Part shown: positions 24,188-31,843 of the stretch, piece after piece | How the letters are laid out: each line of letters starts with the position of its first letter | How positions within the stretch are numbered: position 1 is the first letter of the stretch | From: Desulfobacteraceae bacterium | GTDB lineage: Bacteria > Desulfobacterota > Desulfobacteria > Desulfobacterales > Desulfobacteraceae | Assembly (NCBI GenBank): GCA_024225635.1 | Contig: JAAEMK010000973.1 | Coordinates: 1 to 63,624 of the forward strand | DNA length: 63,624 nt | Reading direction: 5' to 3' | Translations under genes and position numbers: made by a program | Notes under the pieces: model-generated | Database searches by the model: none | Told to the model about the DNA's origin: nothing | Seen by the model: the letters and a program-made list of their open reading frames with translations, nothing else

Positions 24188-26269
24188 TTAGAAACGGTAA
24201 TTCACTTTAATGCCGAAGGTCCCGGGCGCACCGTCCAGCCCGATGGTATGCTTGTCGTAAGGAGAAACATAGGTGAGGTATTCCTCGTCAAAGACATTGT
24301 CGGCCCAGAGATAAACATCATAGTGATCGCCTTCATATCCGATACGAAGATTCACGGTCTGATAGGATTCCTGTTCGGCGGTATTTCCGGGATCACCGTA
24401 AAACCGGTCTGTTCCGAAAAGATCCGCCCGGCAGAAATAACCGCTCCCGCTGCGGTACTGAATTCCCACATTGTAGTTGAATCTCGGGGCATAGGGCAGA
24501 TCTTTGCCGTTATAGTCATTTTCGATCAAAGCGGTATGCGAGTCGTTCCATTCAATGGCCGTAAAATCGTCGAATTCCGCCTCGGTGTAGCCCAATCCCG
24601 CAAAAATATTCACCCCTTGGACCGGAGCGGCCTTAAATTGCAGTTCAACGCCCTGGGAATGGGCCTTTGCCGCATTTTCAATGGTTTTCTGGGACGTTTT
24701 CGGATCAAATTCCGTCACCTGCTTGTCACTGATATCAATATAGAAAAGTGACAGGTTGGCCATCAGCATGCCGTCCATCCAGGTTGTCTTTATTCCTGAT
24801 TCATAATTCAAGGTATATTCGGGATCATAGTGAAATGTATCCCGGGTGGGCTTCATGGCCCAGTTATATCCCCCGGTTAAATACCCCCTGGATATGGAGG
24901 CATAAGCCGTTATCTCCTTTGAGATATCATAGGCGGTGGAAAATTTGGGCAGCACTTCCGTAAAATCAAGATCCTTCTCCAGGTTTTCCTTCCTGACCCC
25001 ATCATTGAGATGCCCCTCCATATCCTGGTATTCAAAACGCACCCCCGCTGTCAGGTGAAGCCTGTCAAAAAGAGTATAGGTTCCCTGGCCGAAAGCGGCC
25101 ACGCCCTTGGCATCTATATCCGTAACAGGATGCATTATTTTTTTATTCTTTGATATCATGTCATAGTCAAAATCAAAGCAGGTCTCTTCAATGAATCCGT
25201 ACAGGCCCACCAGCCATTCAAAGGCGCTGTCCCGGACGGAAGAGATACGAAACTCCTGGCTGTATTGCCGCTGGTCGATTTTAAAAATACTCATTCTCCC
25301 ATTGGCCGGGTTATCAAACAGGTCCGAGTCGGCAAGCCTGTCGAGTTTGTAATTCAGCAGGCTGGAAACAGACAGGAAATTGAAGTTGTTCCCCTTGAAC
25401 CTGGTGCGCAGGGTCTGGGTGTTTCCTTCCCCATTGTAGTATTCGCTTACGTCTTTGCGGACTTTGTATGGCTCTGTTTCATTTGGCCCGTCAATGAATC
25501 TGTATCCGCCGATATGATCATCCTTGTCCATGAAATCCGCAATAAAGGTAATGTCCCAGAAATCCCCGGGCGTCCACCGCATGCTGGCCCGTCCGCTTAT
25601 ATGCTCCAGGTCCGCGGCCTGGTCATCGCCGTTATGCTCGTTTTTTATGAACCCGTCCGACGACTTGTATTGAAAGGCGCCCCCCAAAGCAAGCCTGTCT
25701 TCAATCAAAGGGCCGCTGATGTTCACGCCTGACCGAAATGTATTATATGACTGGTACTCCCCGAAGACCTTCGCCTCAAAATGCTTCCCGGGCTGTTTTG
25801 TGATGATGTTGACGACACCGGATTCGGAGTTCCTTCCGTATAAGGTTCCCTGGGGGCCCTTGAGAATTTCCGCCCGCTCAATGTCGAACAATTCGAGATT
25901 CTGCATGTGAACCAGGGAATAGCTCACGTCATCCACATATAGGGACGCGGGCGAATATGTGGATGCGCTGAAGGAAGATATGCCCCTGATCACGACGACA
26001 TGTTCGGTATAGTTGTTCTTCATGTGCACGTTGGGAGAAAATCTTGTCAGATCGATTGTGTTATTAATCCCGGCATCCTCAATGGCGATACTGGATAGAA
26101 CATCTATGCTCATGGGAATTTTCTGGGGATTTTCTTCCCGTTTTTGTGCCGTGACCGTCAATGTTTCGAGTTGATAGGAGTTATTGCCCGTTTCCTGTTC
26201 TCCATATGCTGTTGAGCCATAGAGAAATACCATACCGATAATTATAATAATTTGTACTTTTTGCCTCAC
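24188..26269 (-). CDS. TonB-dependent receptor, paralogue B
   Basis: 693 residues beginning at a GTG preceded by AGGAGAGG. Signal peptide (VQIIIIIGMVFLYGSTAYG), plug with VTAQKREENPQKIPMSIDVL and ERAEILKGPQGTLYGRNSES, and a barrel ending FGIKVNYRF. It parallels receptor A along its whole length, including the C-terminal DNVFDEEYLTY versus ENVFDQQYFTF. Two copies in one operon with different barrel sequences suggest two related ligands, for example modified and unmodified forms. It follows the AraC gene by 108 bases. No Fur-like box was seen upstream. Confidence 0.88.
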   Translation of the reverse strand: MRQKVQIIIIIGMVFLYGSTAYGEQETGNNSYQLETLTVTAQKREENPQKIPMSIDVLSSIAIEDAGINNTIDLTRFSPNVHMKNNYTEHVVVIRGISSFSASTYSPASLYVDDVSYSLVHMQNLELFDIERAEILKGPQGTLYGRNSESGVVNIITKQPGKHFEAKVFGEYQSYNTFRSGVNISGPLIEDRLALGGAFQYKSSDGFIKNEHNGDDQAADLEHISGRASMRWTPGDFWDITFIADFMDKDDHIGGYRFIDGPNETEPYKVRKDVSEYYNGEGNTQTLRTRFKGNNFNFLSVSSLLNYKLDRLADSDLFDNPANGRMSIFKIDQRQYSQEFRISSVRDSAFEWLVGLYGFIEETCFDFDYDMISKNKKIMHPVTDIDAKGVAAFGQGTYTLFDRLHLTAGVRFEYQDMEGHLNDGVRKENLEKDLDFTEVLPKFSTAYDISKEITAYASISRGYLTGGYNWAMKPTRDTFHYDPEYTLNYESGIKTTWMDGMLMANLSLFYIDISDKQVTEFDPKTSQKTIENAAKAHSQGVELQFKAAPVQGVNIFAGLGYTEAEFDDFTAIEWNDSHTALIENDYNGKDLPYAPRFNYNVGIQYRSGSGYFCRADLFGTDRFYGDPGNTAEQESYQTVNLRIGYEGDHYDVYLWADNVFDEEYLTYVSPYDKHTIGLDGAPGTFGIKVNYRF

Positions 26270-26377
26270 GATGCCTCTCCTGGTCTGCCTGGGTTTCAGA
26301 TTATTTGATGGCAGAGTAGCCCAGGGTAAACCGGTTTGATTGTGGCGCCCGCATTATTTCTTGTGCAGGCTGCACAT

Positions 26378-27361
26378 TCAAATCCGGGCGCGTTCCATGC
26401 GCACAAGTTTAGGCGTATGGCCGAAATGTCTGCGAAAGGCATTGCTGAAATTGGCTTGATCGCTGTACCCGACACTCAGGGCAATTTCCGACAGGCTTGA
26501 GTCCGTATCCTGCAACAGGGACACAGCCTTGGAAAGCCTGGCATCACGCAGGACCTTGAATACCGTGCCGCCGTATAGTTTTTTGAAGCCGTTATTGAGC
26601 TTGTTGCGGTTCATCCCCACCATGACGCTCAAGTCCTGGAGACTGGGCGGACACTCAATACGGTTCAGCAAAATATGGTATGCCTCCCTTGCGCGGTCCA
26701 AATCCCCACGGCTCAATTGAGAAGCCCCCCCAAGGTCCATCCGGCCCATTTCATCCAGCTTATGGGCTATTAATTCCAGGGCTTTGGCCTCCAGGAATAC
26801 CCTTCGGGTGTCCCCCTGATAGGGGCATTGAACAATCTGCCTGATAATAAAACGGACATTCCAGTCCATGGCGGATTTATGGTAAACGGGCCTTGCAACC
26901 GGGTCTTTCGACCGGGACGCTTCCAGTTTTTTAAGGCCGTCGGGCAATTGGGTGAACAGCTCACAAAAGACAGGCCGGGCAATGTAGATGGACAAACTGG
27001 TCAAGAGCCCCGAAGGAGCTTCGTTGGTGCCCCTGGTGTTCGGCAGATAGGCCATAAAACCATCACCGGCCCGCCGTTCCACCATTGTTTTGCGCCCGTT
27101 TTCATGAACCATGGTGGTTCGCATGGGCAGGGAAAGATTGTAGGAAAGGCTCACAGGGGACTTTTCAATATCAAAATCGATCTTCAGGCCCCTTGGATGG
27201 GATTTGTTGCAGATAGTCATTTCCAGGCCGGGTCTGAGGGGTATTGTTTCAAAGGCCGGTAGTCCCTGGGGTATGGGCTGCTGTCTTGTTCGTGAAAGAC
27301 TGTAAGACCGGGTCACCTGATACATATCTGAGTGATGGCATGTAATTTTCTGGGAGGGCAT
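26378..27361 (-). CDS. AraC-family regulator (PchR-like), first gene behind riboswitch 2
   Basis: 327 residues. The C-terminal double HTH (about 225-325) carries LQDLSVMVGMNRNKLNNGFK and SEIALSVGYSDQANFSNAFRRHFG, typical of AraC/XylS. The N-terminal ligand region (about 35-200) is like that of PchR-type regulators, which bind a siderophore and activate its receptor gene. It is the first coding gene after a cobalamin riboswitch, so B12 would set the level of the regulator while its own ligand would set activity. It is homologous to the protein at 54367 (both N..KL..GF then a VGY....FS.AF.. second helix). Confidence 0.88.
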   Translation of the reverse strand: MPSQKITCHHSDMYQVTRSYSLSRTRQQPIPQGLPAFETIPLRPGLEMTICNKSHPRGLKIDFDIEKSPVSLSYNLSLPMRTTMVHENGRKTMVERRAGDGFMAYLPNTRGTNEAPSGLLTSLSIYIARPVFCELFTQLPDGLKKLEASRSKDPVARPVYHKSAMDWNVRFIIRQIVQCPYQGDTRRVFLEAKALELIAHKLDEMGRMDLGGASQLSRGDLDRAREAYHILLNRIECPPSLQDLSVMVGMNRNKLNNGFKKLYGGTVFKVLRDARLSKAVSLLQDTDSSLSEIALSVGYSDQANFSNAFRRHFGHTPKLVRMERARI

Positions 27362-27550
27362 GTCTGTTCCGCTTCCTTATGCTTTTGGCCATGGCTCCGA
27401 AAAACGCAATCGACGAATATCAATCCCGAAAAATTTCTTTTTCTCACCAGGCCATAGTTGCGCCTAAGGACCGCAGATGGCGTAAAAGACAAGCCATTCG
27501 CTCAAGTTAATAATTTACGGTCCCATAATCCGTAGGCAAAATCCAACTAA

Positions 27551-27730
27551 GGACCCAGGCAGGTCTTCTGGCTTCCACCCTTCTTTTGCAAGCCTTCCCG
27601 TTAAAAAAACAGTGGCATACCATGGCAAAGAAGTTCCAGGCCGATCCACAACCCGGTGGTGGTTACAGCGACGGGTTCGCCCCCGACTTTCACGGGGTTC
27701 CCTATTATGTTTTGCACACCTGAATCCGTA
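27551..27730 (-). promoter_or_regulatory. Cobalamin riboswitch 2
   Basis: On the minus strand the blocks appear in canonical order: ATAGGGAACCCCGTG then AAAGTCGGGGGCGAACCCG and TCGCTGTAACC, followed downstream by the B12 box GGAAGCCAGAAGACCTGCC (27558-27576). It matches the cobalamin aptamer better than riboswitch 1 does. Between it and the AraC ATG, GGACCG/CGGTCC and inner ATGGC/GCCAT arms could form the expression platform; no T-run terminator is obvious. Confidence 0.95.
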
Positions 27731-27749
27731 ACCTTAATACTGCTGTTTT

Positions 27750-27778
27750 CTAATAGATAGGAATTTGTTTTTTGTCAA
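27750..27778 (-). promoter_or_regulatory. Sigma-70-type promoter of riboswitch-2 operon
   Basis: On the minus strand TTGACA (27773-27778) and TATTAG (27750-27755) are 17 bases apart, about 20 bases before the aptamer. Confidence 0.65.
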
Positions 27779-27841
27779 CAAAAGTCTACATAGGGAAATC
27801 TGCACCCTCAGATCAACAACGACTTTAATTTTAGTTTGTAT

Positions 27842-30800
27842 TTAGAACCTGAAAACGTCTTTATCCTTCATTGCCAAATGTTCGGAGATATAGTCTTGAG
27901 TGATAAATTTAACGAACATAATTGAATCCGCACTTCCTTCTCTTATATTATCAATCAATTGGGACAACTTGATTATCAGCCTGCAATGTTCCTCTTTGTG
28001 ACTTTCCAGTTCCGGATAATCCGTTTGCGCCAACATCTGCTCTTCGCGGTCAAAATGTTCCTTAAAAATATTTAACAGTTTTTCCAATTTTGTTTTGATG
28101 GAGTCTTTATCCATATCGGTGAGGATTGCGTCAATAATCTGCCTTGACTGTTCAAAGAGCTCATTATGTTGTTTGTCGATAACAGGATGTCCGAAATATA
28201 AGGTTTTACTCCATGTAGTCTCTAAAATGCTCCCCACGGAAATCATCTCATCTCCTTTTTCAGGAGCATAACGATTCGCTACGGCACGGTTTCGTCCTTC
28301 ATTCTTTGCTTTGTATAATGCACTATCCGCACGATTGTACCATTGTTGAAAATCTTCGTCAGGGTGATACTCTGCTATCCCGATACTCACGGTTACGGGT
28401 CTTACTCTTTCAAAGCAAATCGACATAACGGTTTTACGTATTTTTTCGGCCATTGCAACCGCATGGATGAGGTCGACGTCCACGGCAAGCACCACAAATT
28501 CCTCTCCTCCCCAACGTGCTATGCTGTCTGTTTTTCTAAGAATCGATTTAATTGTTCCTGCTACTTTGGATAAAACCTCATCTCCGGCGGCATGTCCATA
28601 TTGATCATTGACCTGCTTAAAATTATCAAGGTCGAGAATCATGAAACTTACCGGATGGGCAAACCGATTTTTTCGACTCATCTCTTTCTCTATTATGGGC
28701 TTGATGGCCCGGCGATTGAGTAATCCGGTTAATGTGTCCGTCATGGATAAACGGTTGAGTTCTTCGTTTTTAATTTCCAGGTCTTCATGGGCTGCTTTTA
28801 AAAACAAATTAGCTTCCCGGAGTTTCCTGGTCTTTTTCTTGACTATCTCCCTCAATTTCAGGTTTCTTAATTCTATTGACCGAACGCGCAGCATATACAA
28901 GAAAGAGATCAAGAAAACCGCAAAACCAGCGAGGCTCCCTAAAAACAGTTTGGATTCCCACCAGGGAGAGGCCACATTAACTTCCAGGGAAGCGCCTTCA
29001 TGGTTCCAAACGTCATCATTATTCGATCCCTTTATCCGTAAAGTATATCGTCCGCCCGGGAGTCCCGAATATCGTCCGTATCTTTGATGGCCGGCCGAAT
29101 ACCATTCCTTGTCAAACCCCTCAAGCATATAGGCATAATGATTCTTCTCGGACCGGGTATAATTAAGGGCAACGTATTTAAACTCAAAATAATTGTGCCG
29201 CCAATCCAGTTCAATTTTACGAACCTTTTCCGCTGCCATATCTTTTATGATTTTTTCTCCGCCCTGGGTGATTGAAGTCAGATAAACACGTGGCGCAACG
29301 GGATTCTCTCTTACATTACCCGGATCAAATCGAATAACGCCCATGCTGCTGGAAAACCACATTTCACCGTCGGTTGTCTTCAAAACACTCATGGGAGAGA
29401 AATTATACTTGAGCCCGCCCTCCTCATACCGCCGCACGACTTTATTAATCCCTGTATCAAACTTAAGCAGCCCTGAATCGGAGCTGATCCAAAGAAAACC
29501 GTTATCGTCTTCGAGAATCCCCCTGACTGCCCACCGAAAACCGGCATCTTTTTCAAATCGTAAGAATGTTTCATTATCCTTATCTAATTTGTTAAGGCCT
29601 TTTTGTGAACCGACCCATATCCCACCTTCTGAACTCACTGTAAAAAAATTGATATTATCGCTGTTGATACTGTCCGGCACATCGGCATTATGACGATATG
29701 CGCTGAAACCGTCGGTTTCCCTGTCATACTTAATGAGTCCGTTACTCTCATTCGTGAACCAAAGATCGCCCTCATCATCTGAATGGACACCCAGGATATG
29801 CAGCAGATACGAATTCCTGCCCCGGGGTTCATAACCTGTAAATGTTTCCGTATTTTTATTAAACTTAATGACACCATTATTTTCCGTACCGAACCAAAGC
29901 GTTTCAGGATCTTGCGGATCTTCCAGCATACTCCATGACTCGATCAATTTGGGGTTGTAATAACGTTTTGAGAACTTCCCCTTCTTCGTATCTAAGATTC
30001 CCAGCTTTCCATCGTTGGTAGTAATCCAAACGTTACCGGAGCTATCCACATACATCGATGTCAGGTTCTTATGGTCGGACGAATCAGTATCCCCGGGATA
30101 TTTTATGAAATTATCATTTTCCCGATCGTATTTAACAAGCCCTTCCGTTCCCGAACCAAGCCATATGTTCTTGTCATGGTCTTCCACAATGGCGATTATA
30201 TTGGAGAGGATACTGTTTTCATGGGCTGAAACAGGCTTATATAAATTGAATTTATAGAAATGTTTATCATAAGTACTCACCGTGCTCAGGTTTTCCCCTA
30301 TCCACAATATCCCTGAATCATCCTCAAAAGCGATCTGCACGCGATCGGACAGACTGGTATCAGGATTCGCAGGGTCGTGTTTATGCCGGGTGAATGTTCC
30401 GCTTTTCTTATCAAACCTTTCTATCCCGACCGTTACCCAATACGGATGGCAGATCCATAAACTGCCGTCCATGCTAGGAATAATCGCCCTGATATCATTA
30501 TCGGCCAGGCTATCGGCATCATTGGGGTCATGCTGATAATTGGTAAATTTTCCGGTTTCTTTATCAAACTTTGTCAACCCGCTTTTGGATGTTCCGATCC
30601 AAAGGTCTCCGTCCGCATCTTCAGAGACGGCATTCACCTCTCCCGGTCCAATGCCGGAAGTCTTGTCCCAAGTCGCCGGATCATGGATGTAGCGGGTAAA
30701 CGTTTTCGTTTTCAGATTGAATTTGTTCAGGCCCTTTTCTTTCGTACCAACCCATATGAATCCGTCTTTATCATAAAAAACAGATAGAATATTGTTGCCG

Positions 30801-31381
30801 CTCAGGCTGTTACGATTTTTTGGATCATTGAAATAATGGGTGAAATTTCGTGTTCTTTTATCAAAACTATTAAGTCCGCTTGCCGTGCCAAACCAAAGAC
30901 GGCCATCATCGCTTTCCGCAATTAAATTTGGAGATCCATTAAAGACACTGCTGCTGATACTGCCGGGATCTTCAGGATCATTCAGGTAAACGGTAAAAGC
31001 ATCTTTATTTTTGTCATACATGGCCAACCCGCCGAATGTCGCGAGCCAGACCAAACCTTCAGAGTCGACAAAAACCGATCTTATATTGTTCGTTGGAAAG
31101 GTCTTTTCTGATGCGGTATAGCTTTTTACCTCATATCCGTCGAACACCCTGACACCATTAATGGTGCCCACCCAGATAAATCCGTCTTTATCCTGTGCAA
31201 TGTCAAAGTTATATCCTCCCGTTTCAAATACATGGTTAAACTTAATCATGTTGGAACTTTGAGAATAGGTTACCGGTGCGATACCGCTCAATAGCATTAA
31301 CGTTACTGCAATAAATGCAATAATCACCCTCTTAATACCAGCCTTGAGTTGATTTACAAACACGTTGAGCTTATGCTTCAC
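27842..31381 (-). CDS. Beta-propeller sensor diguanylate cyclase with C-terminal hemerythrin
   Basis: 1179 residues. A signal segment (IIAFIAVTLMLLSGIAP) precedes two propellers of reg_prop repeats (D.DGFIWVGT) to about 690, then a Y_Y_Y domain, one TM (about 800-820), a coiled coil, a GGDEF domain with active RWGGEEF and an RKTD inhibitory site five residues before it, and a bacteriohemerythrin domain (about 1055-1175) with H-PVIDKQHNEL, EHFDREEQ, SHKEEH and EHLAMKD iron ligands. It would make cyclic di-GMP in response to a periplasmic ligand and to oxygen or redox state. It starts at GTG, overlaps the HipB-like gene by 11 bases, and has AGGA 8 bases upstream. No known partner nearby. Confidence 0.92.
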   Translation of the reverse strand: MKHKLNVFVNQLKAGIKRVIIAFIAVTLMLLSGIAPVTYSQSSNMIKFNHVFETGGYNFDIAQDKDGFIWVGTINGVRVFDGYEVKSYTASEKTFPTNNIRSVFVDSEGLVWLATFGGLAMYDKNKDAFTVYLNDPEDPGSISSSVFNGSPNLIAESDDGRLWFGTASGLNSFDKRTRNFTHYFNDPKNRNSLSGNNILSVFYDKDGFIWVGTKEKGLNKFNLKTKTFTRYIHDPATWDKTSGIGPGEVNAVSEDADGDLWIGTSKSGLTKFDKETGKFTNYQHDPNDADSLADNDIRAIIPSMDGSLWICHPYWVTVGIERFDKKSGTFTRHKHDPANPDTSLSDRVQIAFEDDSGILWIGENLSTVSTYDKHFYKFNLYKPVSAHENSILSNIIAIVEDHDKNIWLGSGTEGLVKYDRENDNFIKYPGDTDSSDHKNLTSMYVDSSGNVWITTNDGKLGILDTKKGKFSKRYYNPKLIESWSMLEDPQDPETLWFGTENNGVIKFNKNTETFTGYEPRGRNSYLLHILGVHSDDEGDLWFTNESNGLIKYDRETDGFSAYRHNADVPDSINSDNINFFTVSSEGGIWVGSQKGLNKLDKDNETFLRFEKDAGFRWAVRGILEDDNGFLWISSDSGLLKFDTGINKVVRRYEEGGLKYNFSPMSVLKTTDGEMWFSSSMGVIRFDPGNVRENPVAPRVYLTSITQGGEKIIKDMAAEKVRKIELDWRHNYFEFKYVALNYTRSEKNHYAYMLEGFDKEWYSAGHQRYGRYSGLPGGRYTLRIKGSNNDDVWNHEGASLEVNVASPWWESKLFLGSLAGFAVFLISFLYMLRVRSIELRNLKLREIVKKKTRKLREANLFLKAAHEDLEIKNEELNRLSMTDTLTGLLNRRAIKPIIEKEMSRKNRFAHPVSFMILDLDNFKQVNDQYGHAAGDEVLSKVAGTIKSILRKTDSIARWGGEEFVVLAVDVDLIHAVAMAEKIRKTVMSICFERVRPVTVSIGIAEYHPDEDFQQWYNRADSALYKAKNEGRNRAVANRYAPEKGDEMISVGSILETTWSKTLYFGHPVIDKQHNELFEQSRQIIDAILTDMDKDSIKTKLEKLLNIFKEHFDREEQMLAQTDYPELESHKEEHCRLIIKLSQLIDNIREGSADSIMFVKFITQDYISEHLAMKDKDVFRF

Positions 31382-31628
31382 CTAAATGTTCCTCAATATG
31401 ACGGATTAGCTTATGGTTTGTCTTTGGTACGGCAAGGACCTTAAACCCGAGGCCTTCAAGTACCTGTAGGGCTTTTTCAAGCTGAACAGTGGGTTTCCCG
31501 TTTTCAAGATCCGACAGGAAACGAGTGCCGACATTCAGGTACCCCGCCGCTTCCGCCTGGGTTAAGCCCTGGTTTTTCCGTGATTTTCTGACAAGTTTGC
31601 CAATTGTTTTTGTATTCATTCTCCCCAT
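31371..31628 (-). CDS. HipB-like XRE regulator, coupled to the diguanylate cyclase gene
   Basis: 85 residues with a HTH at about 10-65 (LTQAEAAGYLNVGTRFLSDL) followed by the short HipB-type beta strand (LGFKVLAVP). HipB normally pairs with the kinase toxin HipA; here the next gene, overlapping by 11 bases, encodes a sensor diguanylate cyclase instead. Three operators of the form TTCCCGAWCGGGAA lie upstream, so autorepression of the two-gene unit is likely. The start may be the ATG at 31619 instead of 31628; both follow G-rich sequence closely. Confidence 0.82.
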   Translation of the reverse strand: MGRMNTKTIGKLVRKSRKNQGLTQAEAAGYLNVGTRFLSDLENGKPTVQLEKALQVLEGLGFKVLAVPKTNHKLIRHIEEHLGEA

Positions 31629-31642
31629 CTCGTTACGAATTG

Positions 31643-31755
31643 TTCCCGATCGGGAATATACAATATTTAATTATAATATACCAGGAAAATATTCCCGAAC
31701 GGTAAAATTTCATAAATACGATTTGTTTTTAATCAAAAACATTCCCGAACGGGAA
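31643..31755. promoter_or_regulatory. Three operator palindromes spaced 49 and 50 bp
   Basis: TTCCCGATCGGGAA at 31643-31656, TTCCCGAACGGTAA at 31692-31705 and TTCCCGAACGGGAA at 31742-31755. The first is a perfect palindrome and the others have one to two departures. Centre-to-centre distances are 49 and 50 bp, in phase with about five helical turns, in an AT-rich region holding possible -10 sequences (TATAAT on the minus strand near 31673). They precede the HipB-like gene. Confidence 0.8.
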
Positions 31756-31843
31756 CACTTAAAGGGCGGTATCTGCACTTTCTTCTGATATGGCCCCGCC
31801 ATAAACCGTTAATGACTTTCCTGCTCGGGGAGATATTACAGGA

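Noticed and set aside
23021-27361. Fur box that would make the receptor cluster iron-controlled
   Set aside because: No GATAATGATTATC-like dyad was found in the intergenic gaps; the visible control is a cobalamin riboswitch.
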